Below the pieces are notes generated by a model that saw only the letters and a list, made by a program, of their open reading frames with translations, was not told the DNA's origin and made no database searches. A DNA stretch of 64,000 nt from an uncultured Draconibacterium sp. (GTDB lineage Bacteria > Bacteroidota > Bacteroidia > Bacteroidales > Prolixibacteraceae): NCBI RefSeq assembly GCF_963675585.1, contig NZ_OY776414.1:2025001-2089000 (forward strand), read 5' to 3'. Made by a program: the position numbers and the translations under genes. Below, one piece after another: positions 35,702 through 48,288 of this stretch (position 1 is its first letter; each line of letters starts with the position of its first letter).

Positions 35702-37132
35702 TTACCAATCATCAGATCGAAACGAAGAAACCGGCAAACCGTCGGTTCCAAACAAGGTTCCTACTATAAAATCGTTAAAAGCGTAACGAACCGCCACAGG
35801 TTTTTCCACGCGAGGTGACGAAACAATTACCGACTTGGACCGCAAAAAAGTACTGGCCGGATAAAAAACTTTGTCATCACCCGCAATTTCAAAGCCGGTC
35901 AGCTCTTTGCCAAAGGTTGTCAAACCGTTACTGGCATTGTTAAACGAAACTATCAGTTGTCCGCCTTTTACCTCAATTGCATTAAATGCCGGACTTTTAT
36001 AGCTAAAATCGCGGATTCCGTAGGTTTTTCCCAAAGCCCACAAAGCCAGTCTTTCGCCACCTTCTTTTTTGTGCATCGGATGAATACTTTTTTCCTCTCC
36101 AATATCCATTAAAACCGCCATTCCGCTGTTTGGAATTTTATCCATGGCTTTTAACTGCGCTTCTCTTAAATATGCCGAATTGGCTTTGGCTTTGTTTGGT
36201 TTGAATACCGCATAATCGAAGGGGGCAATCTGTGCATAATAAAACGGAAATTCACCAATATTCCACAAACTTCTCCACTCTTTAACCATTTTTGGAAACA
36301 GTTCGACATACGCCTCAGGCTCCTGATAATTGGTCTCGCCCTGGTACCAAATGGCGCCTTTAATTCCGTAACCGATGACAGGATTTAACATGCCGTTAAA
36401 AAGAACTGTTGGAGTACGATTTACCACAGGAATTGAATCCCCGGGCGCCGGAACCATGTTGTCTTCAAACGGAACTGCAGTTTCGCTGCTCATCCAGGCC
36501 TGAATACACGAACCTCCGTAACTCACTTCGATAAGTCCGATGGGAACATCCAGCATTTCGTACAACAGTTTTCCAAAGTGATAACCGGTGGCACTAAAAT
36601 TACGAATGGCAGCCGGGTCGGCAACTTTCCATTTGGCTTCGAAATTATCTTGCGGAACGGTTTGCGAATTTCGGGGAACGGTAATCACACGAATCTGGTT
36701 GTTATCCGATTTCAAAATATCCATATTTGAACCAATCACCGGTTGCCCCGGATAACCTTTCATCGGCATTTCCATATTCGACTGGCCTGCACAAATCCAG
36801 ACTTCGCCAATCATTACATTTTTCAGGGTAATTGTTTCCTCATCGCTGATCGTTAAATCGTACGGGCCACCTGCATGCGGCGTTTGGAGCATTACTTTCC
36901 ATTTTCCTTCTTTGTCCGATTTTACCGAAACACTTTCCGCGCTCCACGAGCCGGACACATGTACCTCTGTTTTTGGTAAACTCCACCCCCACACAGCCAC
37001 TTTTGTCTGCTGCTGCAATACCATATTATCGGCAAACAAAGCCGGAAGTTTTACTTTTGCCTCCGACTGAAATCCTACTGCCACCAATAATACCAATAGC
37101 GTCAAAACTTGTATTTTTCTAACCATATTCAT
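35702..37132 (-). CDS. Sialate-O-acetylesterase-like (SASA/SGNH) esterase
   Basis: From the Met at 37132 the protein has 476 residues and a signal peptide (VRKIQVLTLLVLLVAVG). An ATG at 37183 would place the start inside a repeat element, so it is rejected. Motifs are LFADNMVLQQ, the nucleophile block CAGQSNMEMPM, IWYQGETNY and the catalytic Asp/His region IHPMHKKEGGERLALWALG. Proteins of this family remove acetyl groups from sugars. In pectin loci they are thought to act on acetylated rhamnogalacturonan rather than sialic acid, which is the likely role here. Confidence 0.9.
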   Translation of the reverse strand: MNMVRKIQVLTLLVLLVAVGFQSEAKVKLPALFADNMVLQQQTKVAVWGWSLPKTEVHVSGSWSAESVSVKSDKEGKWKVMLQTPHAGGPYDLTISDEETITLKNVMIGEVWICAGQSNMEMPMKGYPGQPVIGSNMDILKSDNNQIRVITVPRNSQTVPQDNFEAKWKVADPAAIRNFSATGYHFGKLLYEMLDVPIGLIEVSYGGSCIQAWMSSETAVPFEDNMVPAPGDSIPVVNRTPTVLFNGMLNPVIGYGIKGAIWYQGETNYQEPEAYVELFPKMVKEWRSLWNIGEFPFYYAQIAPFDYAVFKPNKAKANSAYLREAQLKAMDKIPNSGMAVLMDIGEEKSIHPMHKKEGGERLALWALGKTYGIRDFSYKSPAFNAIEVKGGQLIVSFNNASNGLTTFGKELTGFEIAGDDKVFYPASTFLRSKSVIVSSPRVEKPVAVRYAFNDFIVGTLFGTDGLPVSSFRSDDW

Positions 37133-37173
37133 TCTTATAATCTCTATCATTTTAACTTCTATTTTTTCATCCT

Positions 37174-37236
37174 CAAATTGCACGAATTACACTAATTCTT
37201 CGCTATTCGTGTGATTAGCGTAATTAGTGGACATTT
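37174..37236. repeat. CACGAATT-type degenerate repeat (left of GxxExxY gene 2)
   Basis: ATTGCACGAATTACACTAATTC followed, inverted, by ATTCGTGTGATTAGCG and TTAGTGGACATTTTC (shortened here). The same type occurs at 33456-33547 and 37644-37712. Confidence 0.6.
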
Positions 37237-37244
37237 TCTTTACT

Positions 37245-37631
37245 TTAAACAACCACTCTTTTATACTCCAAACTGGATTTGCCAAAGTTTACAAGCAATC
37301 CAAGATCGAAATCTGTAATTTTTAAATAATTTAAAGTCTGTGCCAGATGTTCCGGTGCTAATTTGCTTAAAGCTTTTACTTCGATGATAATTTTATCGTA
37401 ACACACAAAATCAGCAACATACTCCTTTTTCAAAATTTTTCCTTTGTATTCAATTTGTAATCTTTTTTCTTGTTCATAAGGAATCTTTCTATTCTCAAAT
37501 TCAATGGCGAGAGCTTCCTGATAAACCGCTTCAAGAAAACCACATCCTAACTGTTTGTGAACTTCCATGCACGCTCCAATTATTTCGTAGCTTTCTTCCT
37601 TGTAAACTATTCCTTCTTTTAACAAATCCAT
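37245..37631 (-). CDS. GxxExxY protein, PD-(D/E)XK nuclease fold (second copy)
   Basis: From the Met at 37631 it has 128 residues. An ATG at 37667 would start inside the flanking repeat and add residues without family support. The motif is GFLEAVY (GxxExxY), then [19 protein letters not shown] with the Asp...Glu-x-Lys nuclease core and LAQTLNYLK. It differs considerably from the copy at 31574, so it is not a recent duplicate. It lies between two CACGAATT-type repeats, while the other copy lies between GCAAGG-type repeats. The function is unknown. Confidence 0.87.
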   Translation of the reverse strand: MDLLKEGIVYKEESYEIIGACMEVHKQLGCGFLEAVYQEALAIEFENRKIPYEQEKRLQIEYKGKILKKEYVADFVCYDKIIIEVKALSKLAPEHLAQTLNYLKITDFDLGLLVNFGKSSLEYKRVVV

Positions 37632-37643
37632 TATTCTTGGTTT

Positions 37644-37712
37644 ATGTCCACGATACTCGGATTTCACGAATTTTAAATTCTTTTCGTGAAATTCGTGAAA
37701 TTAGTGGACATT
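37644..37712. repeat. CACGAATT-type degenerate repeat (right of GxxExxY gene 2)
   Basis: TGTCCACGATACTCGGATTT, then TTCACGAATTTTAAATTC and TTTCGTGAAATTCGTGAAAT, ending TTAGTGGACATTTT. The arms are partly inverted relative to each other and to the copy at 37174, so the gene is bracketed by related sequence. Confidence 0.6.
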
Positions 37713-40700
37713 TTAATCTTTTTCATTCAATATTGTAACCGGCCCCAGCAAACCAGCTTTTAAAAGCGGCTGTCCTTCGAGTCGGTACGGTGCATTTGTC
37801 CAGGTTACTTGTTTTTCTTCCGGCAAATCATGATCGCCGATTAAGCGGTTTGCCCAGGTATTTGTCACGGCAATTTCAAGCTCGTTTGTACCCGATTTTA
37901 AAACCTCAGTAATCTCCACACGGAAAGGAGCTGTCCAGGCTACTCCACAATTAATACCATTTACAATTACTTCGGCCAGGTTATTTACTTCTCCCAAATC
38001 GAGGTATACCGGCCGTTTTATTTCTTCTTTCCATTCAAACAACTTTCGGTAAACCGCTGTTCCTGAGTAATATTTTATTCCATCAGTTTGGTTTAAACTC
38101 CAGTCGCTTAACTCTTCAAAAACAACCGGTTTTTCAGGTCCACCCAGCAAAGCATCGAACTCAAGTTCCCAATCCCCCTCTAAACTTGTTACCGTAAGTA
38201 AATCGGCTTTGTCCTCTCCTGTTTTCGAAACGGTTTCAGAAATAGCCTTTTCAAAAATGACAAAAACCGATTCGTTATTTTCAAACTGAAATGGAATAAT
38301 TGTTCGGCCTTTTTCTATCCGCCAATCGTTGCAATCTGTTGTCTTTCCTGAAACCGGGTAATACAATTGCGGTTGTTTTCCAGTCACTCTGAAAGACATC
38401 TGCAAATCCCGTTGATAATCTTCCTGATTCGATATAAAGTAAATTTCCTTTTGATTATCAGTTCGGTGATTCCATGCGATTTTAGAAGCCGGTATTCCCT
38501 CATTTTCAAAAGCGTAAAAATCTTTCTCAACACCCAGAAAAACAAAATCAGTCTGGTCGTATTTTCCGGTTAAAACCTGCCCTTTTCCAATTTTAAGGCT
38601 ATCTAAATTCTCAGAAATAGTTGTAGCATTTTCGTTTGAAAACAATTCATTTATTACGGCTTCAAATTCTTTTTTATCTGTTTCCGGCCCTAAACATTTG
38701 GTAGGTTTTTCCTGAAAATAAATGGTTGCTCCGTCTTTCACCAGTTTTAAAATTTGCTTGGCAACTTCAAGGCTCATTCCCGCTTCAGGATTCATTTTTC
38801 TTTTTCCGGGAATCACAAGCAACGCGTAGCTTGCACCGCCCGGAAGTTCAATTCGCCCATTTTTTACTTTGGCACGATTCACCAACACATCCTTGTTAAA
38901 CGAATCGTAGGCATAACCATTTAAAGGATCAATCCAGTCGAGCGGGTCGGCCAGATTTTTCAAGGTTGTTACTCCTTTGGGTTGTTGATGAAATGGCTGA
39001 CCTGTATTCTCCAGTCGTTGTTTTTCTGCTTCAACTTTTTCGTCTCCAAAAATACCGGGTAAAACCGGCACCAAACGATCGGGCAAAATCGCACGACGCG
39101 GAATTTCTTCACCCGTAAAAACGGCAATATCAACGACCGGAGCTCCCTTTTGTAAAAGTGTCTGGCAATTCTCGATGTATTTAACCCAGGCTTTTCCGGG
39201 CTTCCACCACGTTTGATTGGGTTGAAAAAACTGGCCAACAACTCCAACGGTTTTACCCGGTTTGCGTGTTATCCATGGATCGTGAGCAAATACATGGAAA
39301 ATTATTTTGTTGATACCGATCGCAAAATTCCGGTCGAATAATGTTTTTAAAATACCGGGATGCTCGTCCCAATCCAAACGGATTTCGGTACCAGCTTCAG
39401 CACGTGCCAGTTTTTTCCCGTAAATGTGCGCTCCGGATACAGCATCCAACACATCGTTGGGCTTGTCGTGCGACGGGCTTCGGAACCAGAATTCGCCGGT
39501 TGGTGCATCCGTAAATTTGTAGTGCAACATTCCATCGCTAACAAAAACAGGAGCAATGCACTCTGCACTGTAACGACATCCTTTTTCGTGCGCCAGTTTT
39601 TTCATGGTATCGTGATAATTGTCCACAAGTACCTCGGCAATTGTTTCCCTGATATCGTATAAAACCTGCTCCGACGATTCTACATTTTTAAGAGGAACAC
39701 CAGCCATTACAGGCAAGTAAGCCATTAAATCGTATCCTCTTCTTTTTTGGAATTCATCCGGAAAAACGGGCGACCAGTTTTGGCTGCCGCACTCCCAACT
39801 ATCGTTGTACAGTTCTTCAATTACATTTTTGGCCACCTTAGTATCAACATGATTGTAAATGGTATCGAACCAATTTTCAAACTGAATTTTTACTGCGGCG
39901 GGATTAAGTTTGTCGCATTCCAGGCCCACAGCTCCACCACCCACATAATTGGTCAATCCGGTAGAAGTATGTCCCATTCGAAGGATCACCCAGTTCCCCT
40001 CGGGAACATCCCAAGTTAGTATTCCCTCCTCATCTAAAAATGCAGTTAGATTGATTAACTTTTCCGGATCGACACAGGCAGTTACTGGCAAAAAAGTCTC
40101 ATAAGAACTTTTGCTGATTCTCCAAACTGCACCAGATTTTCCTTCAAACTGATGAATTTTAGCTTCGCCTGACAATTCAATTCCCGATACTTTTAACCGG
40201 GGTTTCCATTTGGCATCGTCAAGGTCTTCCGCCCCCGGTTCAGTTCCAGCCGGATCAAAAACAAAGCGGAAATAGTTTGCAGTTAAAGGTTCTATTAAAT
40301 GAGTAACAGATTCACCCCGGTCGTCCCAGCCATGCCGGTACTCATCCAGTCTTCCATGCCGTTTAAAAGTCTTTCCGTCGTTGCTGGTTTTAATAATCAA
40401 ACGATTGGCCTGGTAGTTATTCCAACCTGATTGCAAGGTAACAGAACGACAAGTAAACGGTTCCTCAAAGTGGTATTGAATCCAGCATTCTTCCTTGCTG
40501 GTAAAATCCTTTGTATTTCCTTTCACTACCAGAAAAGATGCTTCTTTCCCTGCAATACTCGAACTAACATCAGGAATTGTTGTGTAGGAACTGATCCCAA
40601 AACCTTCCGGTGCGGGGTAAGCAAAAGTGGCGATGTCTTTGTAATAATTTTCCACTTTTTCGGGCTCCGGAAGAACGTTTTCAAAATGCTGATTTCCGGG

Positions 40701-41228
40701 TACAAGCGTGTCGGCCCAGACTACTTTTTGCATCGAAAGTTCGGGAGTTATCCACGGACCTCCGGCTGCAGTAAAACCATCGCAGGCATGAATACCCAAT
40801 TTTAAACCCAAACGATTTGCTTCAGTGATGGCATATTTCATCAGATCCCACCATTCGGGCGTTAACTGAACCGTAGTTGGTTCGTACAACGAAGGATTGG
40901 CGGCACCTCTGATCGTAAACAAATAGGCACCTCCGATTCCATTCTCTTTCATGGCTTCCAAATCAGTGGTAATTCCTTTTTCAGAAATGCTGGCATCGGT
41001 TAAAAACCAGTACACCCAGGGTAAGGTATCATCCGTTTTAATAGTAAACGAGGAATCATCCAATACCTGCGGTTGATGGCTTCCACAGGCAAGCAGGAAA
41101 ATAAAAAACAATGGAATAACATATTTTATAGATTGAATATGAAGTACTCCAAAATCCACTGAAGGGGACTTTTTCGCAATCCATCTCCACATTAATCTTA
41201 CGAAATTATATCTTGTTAAAATATTCAT
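37713..41228 (-). CDS. GH106-like alpha-L-rhamnosidase lipoprotein
   Basis: This 1171-residue protein begins, after an unusual 34-residue lead, with a lipoprotein signal (KYVIPLFFIFLLAC, Cys48). The start resembles GH106 enzymes: YWFLTDASISEKGITTDLEAMKENGIGGAYLF in outline, LGLKLGIHACDGFTAAGGPW, then EELYNDSWECGSQNW with candidate Glu residues, and a C-terminal GH2-like sugar-binding domain (YLDLGEVNNLAEVIVNGINCG). GH106 enzymes remove alpha-L-rhamnose from rhamnogalacturonan by inversion with Ca2+. It lies downstream of the GH2 and rhamnose uptake genes. The long N-terminus suggests the true start may be a non-ATG codon closer to the signal. Confidence 0.9.
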   Translation of the reverse strand: MNILTRYNFVRLMWRWIAKKSPSVDFGVLHIQSIKYVIPLFFIFLLACGSHQPQVLDDSSFTIKTDDTLPWVYWFLTDASISEKGITTDLEAMKENGIGGAYLFTIRGAANPSLYEPTTVQLTPEWWDLMKYAITEANRLGLKLGIHACDGFTAAGGPWITPELSMQKVVWADTLVPGNQHFENVLPEPEKVENYYKDIATFAYPAPEGFGISSYTTIPDVSSSIAGKEASFLVVKGNTKDFTSKEECWIQYHFEEPFTCRSVTLQSGWNNYQANRLIIKTSNDGKTFKRHGRLDEYRHGWDDRGESVTHLIEPLTANYFRFVFDPAGTEPGAEDLDDAKWKPRLKVSGIELSGEAKIHQFEGKSGAVWRISKSSYETFLPVTACVDPEKLINLTAFLDEEGILTWDVPEGNWVILRMGHTSTGLTNYVGGGAVGLECDKLNPAAVKIQFENWFDTIYNHVDTKVAKNVIEELYNDSWECGSQNWSPVFPDEFQKRRGYDLMAYLPVMAGVPLKNVESSEQVLYDIRETIAEVLVDNYHDTMKKLAHEKGCRYSAECIAPVFVSDGMLHYKFTDAPTGEFWFRSPSHDKPNDVLDAVSGAHIYGKKLARAEAGTEIRLDWDEHPGILKTLFDRNFAIGINKIIFHVFAHDPWITRKPGKTVGVVGQFFQPNQTWWKPGKAWVKYIENCQTLLQKGAPVVDIAVFTGEEIPRRAILPDRLVPVLPGIFGDEKVEAEKQRLENTGQPFHQQPKGVTTLKNLADPLDWIDPLNGYAYDSFNKDVLVNRAKVKNGRIELPGGASYALLVIPGKRKMNPEAGMSLEVAKQILKLVKDGATIYFQEKPTKCLGPETDKKEFEAVINELFSNENATTISENLDSLKIGKGQVLTGKYDQTDFVFLGVEKDFYAFENEGIPASKIAWNHRTDNQKEIYFISNQEDYQRDLQMSFRVTGKQPQLYYPVSGKTTDCNDWRIEKGRTIIPFQFENNESVFVIFEKAISETVSKTGEDKADLLTVTSLEGDWELEFDALLGGPEKPVVFEELSDWSLNQTDGIKYYSGTAVYRKLFEWKEEIKRPVYLDLGEVNNLAEVIVNGINCGVAWTAPFRVEITEVLKSGTNELEIAVTNTWANRLIGDHDLPEEKQVTWTNAPYRLEGQPLLKAGLLGPVTILNEKD

Positions 41229-41244
41229 TTGTTTGCTTTACATT

Positions 41245-41330
41245 TTCTTTGTGTCCTTTGCGGATTTCCTTGCGTATCGTTTTTCTAACCGCAAGGTTCG
41301 CTATGTTTCCGCAAGGAGCGCTATGTTTTG
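41245..41330. repeat. GCAAGG-type degenerate repeat, solo copy
   Basis: TTTCTTTGTGTCCTTTGCGG, CTAACCGCAAGGTTCGCTAT and CCGCAAGGAGCGCTATG lie between the GH106 and GH2 genes. The same type flanks the GxxExxY gene at 31574. No gene is enclosed here. Confidence 0.6.
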
Positions 41331-41347
41331 TTTGCTGTTCTACTTTA

Positions 41348-45665
<4,318 letters not shown>

Positions 45666-45699
45666 AAAATAGTTTAAGTTTTAAGTTCAAAAATTCGTT

Positions 45700-46023
45700 T
45701 TATTCCAAATGAAAAATTTCCTCCATATCGGCCCAGAATTCGTCTGAAGTTGCAGAGTCAATAGGTTGCATTAATGGTTTTACCACATCCCACCAGCGCT
45801 GTGTTTCTTCGTGAGCCGCCATTTTTTTCATATCGGCATCAAAATCTTTGCCGGTATATTCGAAGTAAGCAAACAAAATAGTATCTCTCACGAAGATGGA
45901 ATAATTGGACAGATTACATTCTTTGATTTTTGCAAGCACACCCGGCCAAACAGCTGCGTGATGTTTTATATATTCAGCAGCCCCATCGGGTTTCAGTTTT
46001 ATGGTTTGTCCAAAACGTTTCAT
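45700..46023 (-). CDS. rhaM: L-rhamnose mutarotase
   Basis: This 107-residue protein has the complete mutarotase family pattern: MKRFGQTIKLKPDGAAEYIK, then HHAAVWP with the catalytic His22, NYSIFVRDTILFAYFEY and RWWDVVKPLMQPI. It interconverts alpha- and beta-L-rhamnose so that the isomerase-preferred anomer is available. The length equals the family norm. As the first gene of the rhaM-rhaT-GH2-GH106 series it follows a 443-base divergent region with two LacI-type operators. Confidence 0.96.
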   Translation of the reverse strand: MKRFGQTIKLKPDGAAEYIKHHAAVWPGVLAKIKECNLSNYSIFVRDTILFAYFEYTGKDFDADMKKMAAHEETQRWWDVVKPLMQPIDSATSDEFWADMEEIFHLE

Positions 46024-46121
46024 TTGTTTTAAGTTAGTTCTTTCTTTATGCTAGTACAACCCAATTAGGTAGTACACGTAATTCAAATTCATATAAAATA
46101 CGATTTACAGCTTCGAATAAA

Positions 46122-46136
46122 ATGTAAACGATTACA
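46122..46136. promoter_or_regulatory. LacI-family-type operator (site 1)
   Basis: ATGTAAACGATTACA matches the cre-like consensus WTGNAANCGNWNNCW at every fixed position. It lies about 100 bases upstream of rhaM. No lacI-type gene is in the window, so the regulator would be encoded elsewhere. Confidence 0.55.
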
Positions 46137-46284
46137 CTCTTCATCCTGTAGAAACCTGTATAGTATAATCAAACCTTCGATCTCGTCAATAAAAACAAAC
46201 AATTCGAGCAATTAATCTATCTAAAAACAGGAGCTCTCATAATTTTCATAATTGAAAACAAAACACCTTCATGCTGCTAAGATA

Positions 46285-46299
46285 ATGAAAACGTTTACA
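46285..46299. promoter_or_regulatory. LacI-family-type operator (site 2)
   Basis: ATGAAAACGTTTACA matches the same consensus with no mismatch in the fixed positions, 163 bases from site 1. It is closer to the plus-strand sigma gene (about 170 bases upstream). The two sites could allow DNA looping or control both directions. Confidence 0.55.
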
Positions 46300-46466
46300 C
46301 TTAATGCATTTCAAATTACGATTTATCATTTTATTCAAACAAAAAAACTACCGTTTAAACCTTGTTTTAGCATAATATCTGTTTCTAAGAAGACGTTTTT
46401 CCAAATGTTTCTTATATTCGTTTCTAACTAACATTTCCTTACTAAAAAATTATAAACTATTCCGCG

Positions 46467-47054
46467 ATGCAGGTTATTGGAGGAATTCCTGAAAATGTAT
46501 TGATAGACCGCATAAAACAGGGCGACCAAACTGCGTTCGAGCTCCTTTTTAAATTCTATTATCCGGGGCTTGTGGTTTTTGCTTCGCATTTTGGAATTGA
46601 TCAGGCAGACTCGGAGGAAATTGTTCAGGATTTTTTTGTACGTATCTGGCAGCACCGCCATAAAATTAATCAGTCGGATTCGTTAAAAGCCTATTTTTTC
46701 ACATCCATAAAAAACAAGTCGCTAAATGTTCTAAAGCAAAAAAAGCGAAATGATAAGTTAATAAAGAAGTTAATACTGGTTTCGGAAGAAAGTCATTCAT
46801 ACAATTACGATATTTTTATTGAGTCGGAATTACAAACGAAAATCAGAACCAGTTTTAACCTCATTCCTCCCCGCTCGAAGGAAGTATTTTTTTTAAGCCG
46901 GGTTACCGGGATATCAAATGATGAAATCGCAAAAAGACTGGATATTTCAAAACGAACAGTGGAAACACATATTTCCAATGCCCTAAAAATTCTAAAAACA
47001 GAGCTTAAAGAATTTCTTACGCTTTTAATTCTGATCGATATTCTATTAAAATAA
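46467..47054 (+). CDS. ECF RNA polymerase sigma-70 factor (module 2)
   Basis: This 195-residue ECF sigma factor has region 2 with FELLFKFYYPGLVVFASHFG and DSEEIVQDFFVRIWQHR, and region 4 with FNLIPPRSKEVFFLSRVTG, NDEIAKRLDISKRTVETHIS and an HTH. The start is the ATG at 46467, since the upstream codons lead into the regulatory gap. It activates the downstream fecR-susC-susD genes, by family analogy. It is a paralogue of the sigma factor at 8554-9102 but clearly diverged in sequence. Confidence 0.93.
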   Translation: MQVIGGIPENVLIDRIKQGDQTAFELLFKFYYPGLVVFASHFGIDQADSEEIVQDFFVRIWQHRHKINQSDSLKAYFFTSIKNKSLNVLKQKKRNDKLIKKLILVSEESHSYNYDIFIESELQTKIRTSFNLIPPRSKEVFFLSRVTGISNDEIAKRLDISKRTVETHISNALKILKTELKEFLTLLILIDILLK

Positions 47055-47215
47055 TCTTAAAATTTATTTCGTTGCACTACGTGTTTGCACAATCGGTGTT
47101 GTAATATACATGTATTGAGTGTTTGAATTTGCCATTTAAAACTTACAAACGGCAACAATAAACAGCTAACAAGCTTATTTTATTAGCGATACAAAATATT
47201 TTTGAAAAGAAAAAC

Positions 47216-48193
47216 ATGAATGATAAAAACGCCAGTTCGAGAAAAATAAAAATTCAGAATGAAGACCAGCTTCACGCGAAGATAATTACCGATCCGGAAG
47301 AACAAAAACTGGAAGCAGCATTTCTGATTCAAAAAATCGATTCGGTTGATATCGAAAAGGGATTCAAAAATGTGAGCCGCCGTATTGAGAAAAAGGCGCG
47401 GTTTATACATAACATTAATATTATTTCAAGAGTTGCAGCAATTTTGCTCATTCCTGTACTATTTCTATCGGTTTGGTATAACGTAATAAACAAACAAAAC
47501 AATCAGATTGAAACAACTTACCACACCGTAAACTGCCCCGTTGGAATTAAAACACAGTTGTCGCTTCCCGACGGATCTTTAGTTTGGTTAAATTCGGGAA
47601 CAACAGTAAAATATCAACTCCCCTTTACTAACAAAACCCGCAAGATTGAAATGGATGGTGAAGCTTTTTTTGAGATAAAAAAAGATCGTATTCCTTTTAT
47701 TGTAAATACCGGCAATACGAAAGTTAAAGTATACGGAACCGAATTTAATGTAAAAGCATATAGCAGCGACAATCAGATTGAAGTGGCACTTAAAGAAGGA
47801 AGTATCGGGTTTACCGCCACAAATAATATGGATGAAAAAAGGTTGTCGCCAAACGATTTTCTCACCTTTAATAAAACGACCAATGCAGTTGAAACCATAA
47901 ACCAAAACATAAATAAATACATTGCCTGGCGTAACAACCAATTGGTTTTTGATGAAACTCCACTTTCAGAAATGGCTTTGATGCTGGAACGCTGGTACGG
48001 TATTCAGGTTGAAATAAAAGACGATGATCTTTTGAGATATAAGTTTACAACCACATTCGAAAACGAACCTCTTTTACAGGTTATAGAACTGCTGGAACTA
48101 AGTTCGCCCATAAAAATCAAATACATTCCAACTAAAATAGACGACCAATCGAATGTTATTAGCAAAGCAAAAATAGTAATCAATAAAAAATAA
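47216..48193 (+). CDS. FecR-family anti-sigma factor (module 2)
   Basis: This 325-residue protein has a charged cytoplasmic N-terminus (about 1-65), one membrane helix (about 73-92, VAAILLIPVLFLSVWYNVI), the FecR periplasmic domain (CPVGIKTQLSLPDGSLVWLN, MDGEAFFEIKK, VYGTEFNVKAYSSDN) and a C-terminal DUF4974-type region (LSEMALMLERWYGIQVEIKD). It should restrain the sigma factor encoded 161 bases upstream until the SusC STN domain signals. The layout is the same as in module 1. Confidence 0.94.
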   Translation: MNDKNASSRKIKIQNEDQLHAKIITDPEEQKLEAAFLIQKIDSVDIEKGFKNVSRRIEKKARFIHNINIISRVAAILLIPVLFLSVWYNVINKQNNQIETTYHTVNCPVGIKTQLSLPDGSLVWLNSGTTVKYQLPFTNKTRKIEMDGEAFFEIKKDRIPFIVNTGNTKVKVYGTEFNVKAYSSDNQIEVALKEGSIGFTATNNMDEKRLSPNDFLTFNKTTNAVETINQNINKYIAWRNNQLVFDETPLSEMALMLERWYGIQVEIKDDDLLRYKFTTTFENEPLLQVIELLELSSPIKIKYIPTKIDDQSNVISKAKIVINKK

Positions 48194-48211
48194 ACTGAAT
48201 CGAGTATGAAG

Positions 48212-48241
48212 AAAAAAGGGAAGGTGCAGCAACACCCTCCC
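48212..48241 (-). terminator. Rho-independent terminator on the antisense strand, module 2
   Basis: On the minus strand GGGAGGGTG pairs with CACCTTCCC around the loop TTGCTG and is followed by six T residues. One pair is G-U on the minus-strand RNA but an A-C mismatch on the plus-strand RNA. The hairpin therefore favours transcription opposite to fecR and susC, as in module 1. Confidence 0.65.
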
Positions 48242-48274
48242 CAATAACAACTAAATAATTTTAGTCATTTACAA
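48212..48274 (-). ncRNA. Candidate antisense RNA opposite the susC leader (module 2)
   Basis: An RNA starting 7 bases after the TAAATTTG box and ending in the T-tract would be about 63 nt and complementary to the leader of the second susC. Size, position and terminator design match the candidate at 7317-7385 and the known DonS-type antisense RNAs of Bacteroides fragilis. The stem sequences differ, so each would act on its own susC in cis. The ends are predictions. Confidence 0.45.
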
Positions 48275-48280
48275 AACGAT

Positions 48281-48288
48281 CAAATTTA
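48281..48288 (-). promoter_or_regulatory. Candidate antisense promoter (-7 box) at the susC start, module 2
   Basis: TAAATTTG on the minus strand matches TAnnTTTG and overlaps the first base of the susC ATG. No clear -33 element is visible upstream. It has the same offset from the start codon as the box at 7303-7310. Confidence 0.45.

Larger units (their letters stand above)
46024..46466. other. Divergent regulatory region between rhaM and ECF sigma gene
   Basis: This 443-base region separates the minus-strand rhamnose operon from the plus-strand sigma/fecR/susC/susD operon. It is AT-rich and contains no plausible gene. It holds the two LacI-family-type operators at 46122-46136 and 46285-46299. 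No unambiguous -33/-7 promoter pair was identified for either direction. Confidence 0.6.

Noticed and set aside
31532-37712. CRISPR-like array suspected from repeated CACGAATT and GCAAGG motifs
   Set aside because: Repeat units are degenerate, of unequal length, partly inverted and without regular spacers; no cas genes are present.
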